64,000 nt of DNA from Tannerella serpentiformis (GTDB lineage Bacteria; Bacteroidota; Bacteroidia; Bacteroidales; Tannerellaceae): assembly GCF_003033925.1 (NCBI RefSeq), contig NZ_CP028365.1:620001-684000 (forward strand). The letters run 5' to 3'. Position numbers and translations under genes: made by a program. A model generated the notes under the pieces. It searched no databases and was not told the DNA's origin. It was given only the letters and a program-made list of their open reading frames with translations. This document shows, in pieces, positions 18,009-26,849 of the stretch. Each line of letters starts with the position of its first letter. Position 1 is the stretch's first letter.

Positions 18009-18358
18009 TACTGAATACATCCATCACAAGCCATCAGCCTGAGGCGCCTGCCTTCACCGGCATCGTCCACAAATACAACGTGAAGAACAACAGTGCGCGT
18101 GGGTCCATTGAAGTCACTACAGGCACGGGGGATGCTCCAACGGTGAATGGTGTCTCTGTTCCGCTCTCTGCGAATATCGCAGCAGGTGCATCGGCGACAA
18201 TCTTTTCACCTGTCGCCAAGTTTGAGCTGAACGCCCCGCTCGGTGGAGGAGGTTTCAGAATGAATTTCTACAGACCCTCTTTCGGTGAAGCGGTCACGCT
18301 TTCCCGTACCACTGAGGGGTATTTGCTGATCGAACGCGAGGTGGTGGTTATGGCGTAG
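18005..18358 (+). CDS. Small fibre-associated protein, hypothetical
   Basis: 117 residues, beta-rich and Gly/Ala/Ser-rich, with no signal peptide. Coupled by ATGA to the fibre gene and followed by a strong terminator, so it ends this transcription unit. It could be a fibre tip or chaperone; no domain recognised. Confidence 0.55.
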   Translation: MILNTSITSHQPEAPAFTGIVHKYNVKNNSARGSIEVTTGTGDAPTVNGVSVPLSANIAAGASATIFSPVAKFELNAPLGGGGFRMNFYRPSFGEAVTLSRTTEGYLLIEREVVVMA

Positions 18359-18369
18359 CCACTGCCTTG

Positions 18370-18416
18370 AGGGTGTCCCACCCTGACCATAACCGGGGCG
18401 GGGCACCCTGTTTTTC
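18370..18416 (+). terminator. Rho-independent terminator after the tail genes
   Basis: AGGGTGTCCC (18370-18379) pairs with GGGGCACCCT (18400-18409) with one G-T pair, followed by GTTTTTCT. It separates the tail genes from the lysis genes. Confidence 0.7.
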
Positions 18417-18445
18417 TAACACCTACAACAACTAACAACAAACAA

Positions 18446-18931
18446 ATGGAAGTACTCTTTGAGGGCACTGGAGCCATGTTTCCCGTGGCAACCGCGTGTT
18501 TCGTATTCGTTTTAATCGCCATCATCGCAGACCTCATCAGCGGCATACGGAAGGCCAAAGAGAGCAAGCAAGAGATCCGCTCGAACCCGCTCAGCCGTAG
18601 CGTTACGAAGTTCGTCATCTATGAGAGCGCCGTAATCATTGCAGCCATGATCGACCACATGCTGCATTTCTCGCATCTGTTTGTATTGATGAAGCTGTAC
18701 CCCATCGTAGGGTTGCCCGTCATTACCTGTCTGATAAGTGTCTGTCTCTGCATTATCGAGATTCTCAGCATACGCGAAAAGGCCGACGAAAAGACCCGCC
18801 GCCGCTCTGAGGCTATCGTGCAAGCCGTGATTGAAGCCCTTGGGACGGATAACCTCGCCGAGATTCTACGGAAGAAGGCAGATGACACCTTGCATGGCCA
18901 CCAACCGCCCCCTCAACAACCCAACAAATAA
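18446..18931 (+). CDS. Phage holin
   Basis: 161 residues with three or four hydrophobic segments (about 11-32, 53-68, 74-90 and 92-112) and a charged C-terminal tail ending in PPPQQPNK. Size, topology and location just before an endolysin candidate fit Bacteroidetes phage holins, which form inner-membrane lesions to start lysis. Confidence 0.75.
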   Translation: MEVLFEGTGAMFPVATACFVFVLIAIIADLISGIRKAKESKQEIRSNPLSRSVTKFVIYESAVIIAAMIDHMLHFSHLFVLMKLYPIVGLPVITCLISVCLCIIEILSIREKADEKTRRRSEAIVQAVIEALGTDNLAEILRKKADDTLHGHQPPPQQPNK

Positions 18932-18945
18932 ACGATTCAACAACA

Positions 18946-19944
18946 ATGAACACTCCAACCAAAACCACCATCCCGCCGGAGTTTACCCCGACCTATGTCC
19001 CCTACAGCTACCTGGGGCAACCCGTCAAGGGCGCCTTTGGAGCCAATACCCGGCCTGCATTCATCAAAGCCAGCGACCGCGCCTACTTCGAGGCAGACGA
19101 CACGCTCAGCGACGCCATGCGCCAGCTGTTGATCTCGATGGATGTGCTGGACACCGGCGCAGGCATGAGACCCGTAGGCGACTACAATTACTGCAACATC
19201 AAGGCCCGCCGCGGGCAAAGCGGCCGATTGGGAGATGACAAAGTAGAGGGAAGTCTCGATCCGTATGCCAACTACGCCAGCCATATAGACTTCGCCCGGG
19301 CTAAATTGCAGCTCATTCAAAAACCGCTTTGGCGCGTGAACCTCAAGACGGACACCCCCTCGGAGGTGATCGACAAAATCGAGGGCACGCCTGTCGTTTG
19401 GGGTACCCTCTTCAGCCCCGCCGCGAAGCGTGCGCTCGAGACCGGCGAAGGCATTGACGACTTGAAGCTCGACTATGAGAAGGCCACCGTAAAGCGTTAC
19501 CGCGCCCTCGGGATCACGGACATCCACAGCGCCCGCAAGAAGTATTATTGCGAAAAGATGACTGCCATCGCCCGGCAGGTAGCCCTTTACATGGCCGGTG
19601 GCGATCCGAACGTGACCTACACGCCCGACTTCGAGCGCAAAGCCGTGCCCGTTCCGCCGCAGAACCCCATGCCGATCGAGCCGCCGGTTATTCCATCTAT
19701 TCGGCCAGCCGCGCCGGGTACCCCGGAGGTTAAGCCGCAGCCTACGCTGGTGCAAGGCCCCACCCCGATCACCCCCGAAGCGTTCGACGCTCTCGCTTTC
19801 ACGCGAAAGACCAAGGCGCGGCTGATAGATGGGCGGACAGTCTACGTGACAGCCGTCGACTTCGAGCGCCGACAAGTGAAGTTTTACAACGAGAAAGACG
19901 TCCCCTACTGGGTGAATCTGGACAAGATCACGGCCATCGTGTGA
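18946..19944 (+). CDS. Endolysin candidate with glucosaminidase-like N-terminus
   Basis: 332 residues. The N-terminal half has a pattern like glucosaminidase (GH73) enzymes, with DYNYCNIKA at about 80-88 resembling their NYFGIK block, and helices on either side. A Pro-rich linker (about 228-265) is followed by an 60-residue C-terminal domain. It follows the holin by 14 bases. The family match is weak and made by eye; amidase or structural alternatives remain. Confidence 0.5.
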   Translation: MNTPTKTTIPPEFTPTYVPYSYLGQPVKGAFGANTRPAFIKASDRAYFEADDTLSDAMRQLLISMDVLDTGAGMRPVGDYNYCNIKARRGQSGRLGDDKVEGSLDPYANYASHIDFARAKLQLIQKPLWRVNLKTDTPSEVIDKIEGTPVVWGTLFSPAAKRALETGEGIDDLKLDYEKATVKRYRALGITDIHSARKKYYCEKMTAIARQVALYMAGGDPNVTYTPDFERKAVPVPPQNPMPIEPPVIPSIRPAAPGTPEVKPQPTLVQGPTPITPEAFDALAFTRKTKARLIDGRTVYVTAVDFERRQVKFYNEKDVPYWVNLDKITAIV

Positions 19945-19956
19945 GAGGGGGGGCAG

Positions 19957-20742
19957 ATGAAAAAGAGGCAAGACGATTACGAGGCCTTCGTGGCCAAATT
20001 CGAGCGCAAACGTACCTCTGACGACTGCTACACACCGCCCGAGGTGTACGACATCGTGCACGGCTGGCTCAGCGAACAGGTCGACCTCCGCGGCGCCCAG
20101 ATCGTACGCCCCTTTTGGCCGGATACGGATTATCGCCGAGTGGAATATCCCGACGGGTGCGTCGTGGTGGACAATCCGCCGTTTTCAAAGTTTGCCGAGA
20201 TCATACGCTGGTACTTGGAGCGCGGCGTACGCTTCTTCCTGTTTGCTCAGCATAAAACAATTTTCAACCTCGATGCGCCCTACACACGCCTCGTTTGTGG
20301 CGCGGATGTGATTTATGAGAACGGCGCCGCGGTGCGCACCTCTTTTGCCAGCAACCTGTTCGGGGACACGCTGGCCATGTCCGTGCCCGATCTTTATGAG
20401 CGCCTCACGACGGCTATGCGTAGCAAAGATCCTTTGCCGCGCTATAGCTACCCCTCGCATTTGCTGACATTCTCCGATCTGTCCCGCTGCGCCAGCCACG
20501 GCGTAGCGCTCTCGATCCCTCGCAGTGGGGCCACGTTTGTCCGCCGTTTGGACAGCCAACAGGCAGTGAAGAAGTACATCTATGGCGGTGGCTTTTTGCT
20601 GTCTGACCAACAAGCCGCTCGCATGGAAGAAGCCCTTCGTGAGGCCGACCGCCTCAAGGCGGAAAAGGTAGCCAGCGTGGCATGGGCAATCTCCGACCGT
20701 GAGCGTGAAATCATCGCCCAGCTGAGCGCCGGGCAGGCTTAG
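19957..20742 (+). CDS. Phage adenine-specific DNA methyltransferase (DNPPF motif)
   Basis: 261 residues. DCYTPPEVYD (about 23-32) and RPFWPDTDYRR (about 50-60) are followed by VVVDNPPFSKF (about 69-79), the NPPF catalytic motif IV of N6-adenine methyltransferases in the arrangement seen in phage Dam-like proteins. The classical SAM-binding FxGxG is not obvious, so activity is uncertain. It would modify phage DNA, perhaps against restriction. Confidence 0.65.
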   Translation: MKKRQDDYEAFVAKFERKRTSDDCYTPPEVYDIVHGWLSEQVDLRGAQIVRPFWPDTDYRRVEYPDGCVVVDNPPFSKFAEIIRWYLERGVRFFLFAQHKTIFNLDAPYTRLVCGADVIYENGAAVRTSFASNLFGDTLAMSVPDLYERLTTAMRSKDPLPRYSYPSHLLTFSDLSRCASHGVALSIPRSGATFVRRLDSQQAVKKYIYGGGFLLSDQQAARMEEALREADRLKAEKVASVAWAISDREREIIAQLSAGQA

Positions 20743-20773
20743 TTTTTCACTTTTCGTTTTCACTTCTTTCCCC

Positions 20774-21193
20774 ATGTTTCTGACCGTCGACGAACTTTAT
20801 ACCCACCTGCATGACGAGACGGTGGCCGTCATTAGCCGCGACACAGAGGCCATACCCGTGGCCGCCATCGATGCTGCCATTGCCGAGGCCAAAAGCTACT
20901 TGCATGACTTCGACACGGCTGCCATTTTCTCGGCTGAGGGTGAGGCGCGCAATGCGCTGTTGCTGCTATTTGTCAAAGACATTGCCGTGTGGCACTTTGT
21001 GAACCTCGGCAATGCCTGTATCGATATGGAACTACGCGAAAAGCGTTACGACAGCGCTATCGCGTGGCTGCGGCTTGTGCAAAAGGGCGATCTCTCGCCA
21101 GACCTACCCCCACGCACCACTGAGCCCGGCAATGAGTCGCCGATCGGAAAGATCCACTTTGGCAGCAATCCCAAACGCGGCCAGCATTATTAA
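20774..21193 (+). CDS. Mu gp36-like (DUF1320) protein
   Basis: 139 residues. The N-terminus MFLTVDELYTHLHDE and the helical core with AIAEAKSYL and KDIAVWHFV match the pattern of Mu gp36/DUF1320 proteins, which connect head and tail genes. It lies 32 bases before the portal gene. Confidence 0.65.
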   Translation: MFLTVDELYTHLHDETVAVISRDTEAIPVAAIDAAIAEAKSYLHDFDTAAIFSAEGEARNALLLLFVKDIAVWHFVNLGNACIDMELREKRYDSAIAWLRLVQKGDLSPDLPPRTTEPGNESPIGKIHFGSNPKRGQHY

Positions 21194-21225
21194 GCACTGA
21201 TTAAACACCGATTAAACGCCATTTA

Positions 21226-23850
21226 ATGAGCAATAAAACGAAGCATAAACAGGCCGCCGCTGGCCCCATCTCTACGCAGATCATCGTGCAGCCTGTGGTG
21301 CGCACCGTCCACGATGTGGCCGCATGGCGCTCCGCACTGCGTATGGCCGACAATGGCAACCGTACAAAGCTTTACGACCTGTATAGTGACATCCTGCTGG
21401 ATGGCGTGCTTGCCGACGCCATCGATAAACGTATCGACGCCGTCAAAGACGCCGATCTGTCGTTCACGATCGACAACAAAGACGTGGATGTGATGTATGA
21501 TCTGATGGATACGGTCGAGTTCGAGGAACTGATCGGCGAGATTATGATGGCCAAATTCTGGGGTATCTCCGTCGATGAGTTCGATTTTGATGAGGATCGA
21601 GCCTTCCGCTTTACGTCTATCAATCGGAAGCACATCCGCCCGAAGTTGAAAGAGATTGTAAGGCAGCAGACGGATGATCGCGGTATCTCCTACGCCGGTG
21701 ATGATCGGATCATTCAGTGGGGCAAAGACGACGATCTCGGGCTATTGCTGAAGGTCTCGCCACTGGTCATCTACAAACGCGGCGGATTTGGCGACTGGGC
21801 GCAGTTTGTCGAGTTGTTCGGCATGCCCCTGCGCATCGGCAAATACAGTGCAATGGACGAGGCCAGCCGCCGCGAATTGATCCGCGCCTTCGAGACGGCC
21901 GGATCGGCGCCTTATCTCGTTATCCCCAAAGAGACAGAGGCCACGCAGGAAGCCAACGCAGCGTCTGGCAATGGGCTTCTATATAAAGAGTTCCGACAGG
22001 CTTGTACGGAGGAAATCCTGATCACCATTTTGGGGCAGACGATGACCACCGTAGACGGCAGTTCGCTGGCGCAAGGGCAGGTGCACATGGCTGTTCAAGA
22101 AAAGAAGCACCGCGCCGATAGGCGGTTCGTGGAGCGTATGCTCAATCGCTATTTTGTGCCCATGCTCATCCGTCGCGGCTATCCGATCACTGGCGGGAAG
22201 TTCCGCTACATGGATGCCAAACGTGAGCTCGAGGTGCCCGAAATCGTTCAACTCTCGGACATCCTACCCATCCCGCAGAGCTACCTGCATGAAAAGTACA
22301 ACATCCCCCTGCCCGAGCCTGGCGAGCCTATCGCCCGCCGACAGGCGCAGCCGCTGTTTGGCGTGCCCGAGGGGGACAGTGAGGAAGAAGAAACGGACGA
22401 AGAAACCGCCCCCGACAAGGGCAAAGCAGACGCCACCGTGCCTGACAAAAAGGCATCGGAGGATGATGCGCCGACAAGTCGCAAAGTGAAACATGCGGAT
22501 CGCGACCGCGGCAACTTCTTTACCCGGTTGTTCGATTTTTTCGTCCCCGCCCGGTCATACGGCCGGGCGACATCCGACATCCTCACACTCTCGGAAGCCA
22601 CGCTTGCGGATGCCCTGATCCGACAGACGATTGAGACAAAGGGCCACGCTTATTTCAGCGCCGAACTATTCGCCTACACCCACACGGAGCTCATCCGCGG
22701 ACTGCGAAAGGGCTATCGCCGCGCGGACGTCCGTCTGGCTGATAGTGGCTTTGTCTACAATGCCAACGATGATGCTTACATCACCGCCTTGGAGCAAAAC
22801 CTGTTTCATTTCTCAGCCGCCAAAACACTGGCCGAAGTGAGTGAATTAAACCGTCTGTTCCGCGAGAGCAAGGGCTACAGCGATTTCAGAAAGAAAGCCA
22901 GAGCGCTGCTAAAGGTCTACAATGAGCAATGGCTGCGCACGGAGTACAATACGGCCGTATCCGTGGCCGAATCGGCAAGCACCTACCGGCGCCTTATGGC
23001 GCAAACGAACGTGTTCCCCTTTTGGGAATACCGTACCGTGGGAGATAACCGTGTAAGGCAGGAGCACCAAGTCTTAGAGGGGCTAATCCTGCCGGTCAAT
23101 GATCCGCGCTGGCAAAAGATTATGCCACCCAACGGGTGGAACTGCCGTTGCTACATTACCCCCAGAATGAGGCATGAGGCGGTCGAATTAGATATAGAGG
23201 GCATGCGTGCGCAATGCGACGAATACCTTGAATCGCCCGAATGGAAACGGTGCGAGACACAGGGATTCGGCATCAATCGAGCTAATGAGGCCGCGGTGTT
23301 CACGGAGAATCAGATGTATATCCGCAACTTTACGGATATGCCCAGCAAGACGATCGAGCAGATCACCCCAGACGAATGGGGCGTTGAGGGATCGATCGAT
23401 GTGCTAAAAGAGGAAGCAAAAAAAGAGGTACCCAAATACAAGGGATCACCGGAAGAATGGTTTGATGCGAATAAAGTCATTGAGGCCGGCATGGAACTAT
23501 TGAAGGTGAAAGACTATGTCGGCCGTGTGTGGCAGATGACAAAGAAGGCGTTTACTGCGCACTCTACAGATATAGTAAAGAAACGGGCTTTCCGTACTGA
23601 GTTTTTGAATGCCATCCGGGAAGTAGCTGATGCGCCTGATGAAGTGTGGCTTGGTCGAGATCGAAAAGATAGGAACACCCATGTGAGGGCAGTCAACAAT
23701 TACATAATGATCAAATACTACAAAGATGAGGCGATCGCCGTGATTGGAAAAGTTGAACGAGCGAAGCTGATGCTAAAATCGTGGTATGTACTAAGGGATA
23801 AGAATGTGCGTCGCGGGTTGCTGATTAAGAAAGCCCCGAAAACAAAATAA
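21226..23850 (+). CDS. Portal (gp29/DUF935) fused to F-like head protein and a nuclease-like C-terminal domain
   Basis: 874 residues. Residues about 1-365 form a Mu gp29-type portal (GKDDDLGLLLKVSPLVIYKR near 165). A charged linker follows at about 370-430. Residues about 440-690 are a Mu F/SPP1 gp7-like minor head protein, with KIMPPNGWNCRC near 635-645 as the typical Cys-rich signature. Residues about 740-874 contain PDEVWLGRD, IMIKYYKDEAIAVIG, SWY and a basic end, matching PBECR-type nuclease-like domains known from phage polyvalent proteins. Two normally separate head genes and a possible injected effector are thus joined. Confidence 0.8.
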   Translation: MSNKTKHKQAAAGPISTQIIVQPVVRTVHDVAAWRSALRMADNGNRTKLYDLYSDILLDGVLADAIDKRIDAVKDADLSFTIDNKDVDVMYDLMDTVEFEELIGEIMMAKFWGISVDEFDFDEDRAFRFTSINRKHIRPKLKEIVRQQTDDRGISYAGDDRIIQWGKDDDLGLLLKVSPLVIYKRGGFGDWAQFVELFGMPLRIGKYSAMDEASRRELIRAFETAGSAPYLVIPKETEATQEANAASGNGLLYKEFRQACTEEILITILGQTMTTVDGSSLAQGQVHMAVQEKKHRADRRFVERMLNRYFVPMLIRRGYPITGGKFRYMDAKRELEVPEIVQLSDILPIPQSYLHEKYNIPLPEPGEPIARRQAQPLFGVPEGDSEEEETDEETAPDKGKADATVPDKKASEDDAPTSRKVKHADRDRGNFFTRLFDFFVPARSYGRATSDILTLSEATLADALIRQTIETKGHAYFSAELFAYTHTELIRGLRKGYRRADVRLADSGFVYNANDDAYITALEQNLFHFSAAKTLAEVSELNRLFRESKGYSDFRKKARALLKVYNEQWLRTEYNTAVSVAESASTYRRLMAQTNVFPFWEYRTVGDNRVRQEHQVLEGLILPVNDPRWQKIMPPNGWNCRCYITPRMRHEAVELDIEGMRAQCDEYLESPEWKRCETQGFGINRANEAAVFTENQMYIRNFTDMPSKTIEQITPDEWGVEGSIDVLKEEAKKEVPKYKGSPEEWFDANKVIEAGMELLKVKDYVGRVWQMTKKAFTAHSTDIVKKRAFRTEFLNAIREVADAPDEVWLGRDRKDRNTHVRAVNNYIMIKYYKDEAIAVIGKVERAKLMLKSWYVLRDKNVRRGLLIKKAPKTK

Positions 23851-23872
23851 GCCGGATGGACTCCGGCTTATT
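23846..23872 (+). terminator. Hairpin at the end of the portal gene
   Basis: AATAAGCCGGA pairs perfectly with TCCGGCTTATT around a five-base loop and includes the stop codon. No strong T run follows, so it may attenuate or act in both directions. Confidence 0.5.
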
Positions 23873-24008
23873 GGGGGATTGATTTGCATCTCACGCTGTA
23901 GCTGTTACAGTCGGCTGGAGTCCCCATACATCCCCGAGGTGTTGGCCATCAGCCTTAACCGTGGCTGCAAACTTCAATGCAAATATACAACGAAACAGGG
24001 AACAGAAT

Positions 24009-24509
24009 ATGGATATAGATGAGTTCAAGAATTATTTGAAGGCGTTACCGGAAAAGATTTTGAGCACTGCGCCTGCCATTGTGTCAGAGACAGCCGTAGA
24101 GTATTACAAAGAGCGCTTTGCGGTGAAAGGGTTCGATGGATCTCCGTGGATACCAGGCAGACCGAAAAAGAGCGGCTCCCTATTGGTGCAAAGCGGTAAT
24201 CTGATGAATAGTATCCGTCCCGCCTACGTGGGGCCGGATAAGGTCGTCATCTCAGCCGGTAATGCCCAAGTGCCCTACGCACAAGTGCACAATGAGGGGT
24301 TCGAGGGGGATGTGGCTATACAGTCCTACGTGCGCAGCACGAAGGGCAAAGCGAATAAGAAAAAGGTGGATGCCGGCGACGCCCCGGGCACGGTAAAGGC
24401 GCACACGCGTCACATGAATATCCCCAAGCGGCAATTCATGGGCTATTCTCGAGACATGGCCGACCGCATCAAAAAGCGTCTCGATGAGGCCATCGATGGC
24501 ATACTGTAA
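24009..24509 (+). CDS. Mu gpG-like virion morphogenesis protein
   Basis: 166 residues from ATG 24009 (MDIDEFKNYLKALPEKI). FDGSPWIPGRPKKSG and LVQSGNLMNSIRP are typical of the gpG/gp31 virion morphogenesis family, as is the C-terminal PKRQFMGYSRDM. It functions in head or neck completion and follows the portal/F gene as in Mu. Confidence 0.75.
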   Translation: MDIDEFKNYLKALPEKILSTAPAIVSETAVEYYKERFAVKGFDGSPWIPGRPKKSGSLLVQSGNLMNSIRPAYVGPDKVVISAGNAQVPYAQVHNEGFEGDVAIQSYVRSTKGKANKKKVDAGDAPGTVKAHTRHMNIPKRQFMGYSRDMADRIKKRLDEAIDGIL

Positions 24510-24527
24510 TCAAATAGAATAGAGGCA

Positions 24528-24974
24528 ATGAATAAGGAACTGTTTATCGCTTTATGCGACCGAATCGGGCAGTGTGTGCCCGAGATTCGTTTTATAGACT
24601 TCGACCGCGGGCAGCTGAGCGCATCCAGCGAACGCCCGCCCGTGGAATGGCCTTGCTGTCTGCTGAGCATCGACTACACGAATTGCCGTGACCTTGCCGT
24701 GGAGGTGAATACGCAATTGGTAATGGCTGACATCACCCTACGCGTGGCCTTTCCACCGGCTGGCGAAACGCACAACCACGCCCCTGAAAAGGTGCGCGAC
24801 ATGGCCCTGCAAATGCTCGATACGGTGGAAAAGCTACATGATGCCCTCCAAGGTGAGACGCTGGGCGATACGGTTTCCGCCCTCAGCCGCAGCCGTGCCA
24901 CAATGCAGACGCGCAGCAATAAGATCGTCGTGTTCAATCTGATCTACTCGACAACCTTCCAAGAAGTAAAGTAG
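24528..24974 (+). CDS. Mu gp37-like tail terminator/neck protein
   Basis: 148 residues with the pattern of Mu gp37-type proteins (CVPEIRFIDFDRGQL, then PCCLLSIDY near 45 and a conserved central beta strand set). It follows the gpG-like gene by 18 bases and is the last complete phage gene before the right end. Confidence 0.65.
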   Translation: MNKELFIALCDRIGQCVPEIRFIDFDRGQLSASSERPPVEWPCCLLSIDYTNCRDLAVEVNTQLVMADITLRVAFPPAGETHNHAPEKVRDMALQMLDTVEKLHDALQGETLGDTVSALSRSRATMQTRSNKIVVFNLIYSTTFQEVK

Positions 24975-24980
24975 ACGATC

Positions 24981-25005
24981 AAAAGGGGCGAAAATGCCCC
25001 CTTTC
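24981..25005 (+). terminator. Terminator after gp37-like gene
   Basis: GGGGC pairs with GCCCC, extended by AAA/TTT across a single bulged C, with loop GAAAAT, six bases downstream of the stop. Confidence 0.5.
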
Positions 25006-25022
25006 GAGGTGTGAAAGGGATA

Positions 25023-25059
25023 CAAAAAACGGGGCGCGAAAAACACGTCCCGTTTTTGT
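25023..25059. terminator. Strong bidirectional terminator near the phage right end
   Basis: CAAAAAACGGG pairs with CCCGTTTTTG around a GC-rich loop. With A on one side and T on the other it would insulate phage and host transcription in both directions. Confidence 0.6.
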
Positions 25060-25094
25060 ACTTTTTGATTGGAAACCTTGTACTTTTTGATTGG
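25056..25094. repeat. Two 17-bp direct repeats at the prophage right end (transposase-site candidates)
   Basis: TTGTACTTTTTGATTGG occurs at 25056-25072 and again at 25078-25094, a spacing of exactly 22 bp or two helical turns, ending nine bases from the host junction. Repeated subterminal sites like these bind the transposase in Mu-like phages. Confidence 0.6.
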
Positions 25095-25103
25095 CGGATT
25101 ATA

Positions 25104-25841
25104 TTTGAGGATTTCCGCTTCTATCTCAAGAAGAAGCGGTTTGCAGCGAAGACGGTTAATCGGCACCTCTGCTGGCTGAGCCGATTGATGTATCGTGCGG
25201 TCAGTAAAAGGATCATTCGCTACAACCCTTTTGAGGATGCCATCTATGAAAAGGATGAGAGGAAGATTCGCTTCTTGCAAAAGAGCGATGTGGCCAAGTT
25301 CATGGCGCTGAAAGTGAACGATAGAGAAGCAGAGCAAGCCCGGCAAATGTTTCTCTTCTCTTGCTTCACCGGACTGGCCATTGCGGATATGGAGCGCCTG
25401 AAGTTCTCTCATATCCAAACGTCGGCCGACGGTAGGAGGTATATCCGCAAGGAAAGGCAGAAGACGGAAGTGGAGTCTATCGTGCCGTTACATCCGATTG
25501 CGGAGGCGATCCTTAGCAGATGCCAAGAAAGAAAGGGTCAGACGATGAAAGAAAAAGGCGAGTGCCTTGTCTTTCCACGCGATTGCAGCCGCAGTACGAT
25601 GAATAACAAACTGAGCACTGTGGGGCTGGCGTGTGGCATCAGACAACGCCTGTCTTTCCACATGGCTCGTCATACGTTCGGGACGTTGTCGCTCAGCGCA
25701 GGCATCCCGATAGAGAGCATCGCCAAGATGATGGGGCACGCGTCCATATCCAGCACTCAGATCTATGCGCAGGTGACGGACAAAAAGATCTCAGAAGACA
25801 TGGACAAGCTGATCCGGAAGCAACAAGCGGCGTCAGAGTGA
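25104..25841 (+). pseudogene. Tyrosine recombinase, 5' half removed by prophage insertion
   Basis: The 245 remaining residues from EDFRFYLKKKRF to the end are nearly identical to residues about 163-404 of the intact recombinase at 44226-45440. The catalytic parts are still present (HMARHTFGTL and the nucleophile Tyr in STQIYAQV), but the core-binding and arm-binding domains are gone. An open frame of 276 codons runs from 25011 in the phage across the junction, so a chimeric product could be made, but it should be inactive as an integrase. Confidence 0.8.
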
Positions 25842-26099
25842 TTCCTGTATGGCTGGCTTAAGGTGAGAATGTAGACTTTTTTCCTTTCATCGATTAGATC
25901 TTACTACATGACTACAACAGGTATAAAGCGATGAAAGAAGCGTGACTGGGGGGGAGTTAGGTGTAGTCAAAAAGCCATACCTTTTCTTGATAAGTGTATT
26001 AAAGTTTTTACACGCACAACTGCTTGATAATGAGTGGTATATTAGGAGCTCTACTATGAGGATTCAATGTTGAATACTGAAAAGAACTTCTAAAAATCA

Positions 26100-26234
26100 G
26101 ACTCTTATATTGATGCAGTTGCTATGGGTAAGAAGATCAAAGGAAGGAAAGAATATATTGTTGTAGATACACTTGAACTTCCCCATAAAACAAAAGAGTT
26201 AGAGCTCAAGTATCTGTCAATGAGTAGACACTGA
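26100..26234 (+). pseudogene. IS5-family transposase remnant
   Basis: A 44-residue frame with GKKIKGRKEYIVVDTLEL, the conserved DDE-region motif of IS5-type transposases, starts without a start codon and ends at TGA. An inverted counterpart lies at 43864-43975. Confidence 0.6.
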
Positions 26235-26340
26235 TCGCTCTACTCACCCAAAGGGAACGAATAGGAAACGAGCGAGATTCTCCTGCTTTCGTTACTTTGC
26301 AGTAGTCGTAAGACATCTCATTTCTCGCCCGCAAAGGACG

Positions 26341-26849
26341 CCAAAATCTTCGACAAACGTCACAGCAAAAGTTTTGAAGCCTGCGAAACTTCCGCAACGG
26401 CTACGGAGGCCTACCCTTCGATGATTACGTAGCTTCCTTTTATCGAAATGCTGTCGATGGCGGAGGGTGTTTCCTTCGCGCTCATATCGGACTTGACAAG
26501 TAACTGACGAATGATCACTTGTCAGAAAGTTTTCCCTCTCTGTAAGTTCTATAGGATACGAGAAGCGGGAATCAGGGGAGAGCGAAGTTTTTCATCGAAT
26601 AAAAAGTTTGATTTGTAGGAAAAAGAGATCTTTTGAGAGTAAAACGCCAAGAATTATGGAAAATAACCTTCGTATTACAACTATATATGCTATATTTGTG
26701 TCGAATATTCAACGGGTTATTTATATGAAAACCATAGATAATACTCCGCCAGACTTATCAGGGCGCCCTTAGGAACCGCACCCCGGAGGCGCAGCGAGAT
26801 AAATCGATCCGAATGCGGAGTTTGTGATTAACGGAAAACATGATGAGAA
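26341..26849. other. Intergenic region before the lipoprotein/protease operon
   Basis: Holds three things: a leftward 30-codon frame ending VIIEG-stop at about 26422-26520 that looks like the end of a degraded gene; a strong -7 box at 26692; and a 15-codon reading frame at 26725-26772. The rest shows no recognisable feature. Confidence 0.4.
26692..26699 (+). promoter_or_regulatory. -7 box upstream of the lipoprotein/protease pair
   Basis: TATATTTG, close to the TAnnTTTG consensus. It lies about 150 bases before the lipoprotein start, leaving a long leader that contains a 15-codon frame (MKTIDNTPPDLSGRP, 26725-26772). Confidence 0.5.

Larger units (their letters stand above)
1..25103. mobile_element. 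Mu-like transposable siphovirus prophage, right part
   Basis: Contiguous phage genes run from the left window edge to a junction at about 25103. Mu-type signatures are the gp29-like portal fused to an F-like head protein, a gpG-like morphogenesis protein and gp36/gp37-like proteins. A tape-measure protein without any sheath gene points to a siphovirus. The transposase genes and left end are outside the window. The right boundary is placed where sequence matching the intact recombinase at 44226-45440 resumes at base 25104, so the phage inserted into a copy of that gene. The exact terminal bases and target duplication cannot be fixed without the left end. Known relatives by family would be the Bacteroides transposable phages such as Hankyphage; that link is from gene content only. 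Confidence 0.85.
25104..26340. repeat. Outer inverted repeat, left arm
   Basis: Closely matches the complement of 43734-44990, including the integrase 3' half, the noncoding stretch after it and the IS5-type remnant. The match ends near CTCGCCCGCAAAGG on both sides. Confidence 0.75.

Noticed and set aside
26206-26397. 63-codon minus-strand frame with a similar frame at 43629-43844
   Set aside because: Similarity comes from the inverted repeat itself and overlaps the IS5 remnant; not a gene.
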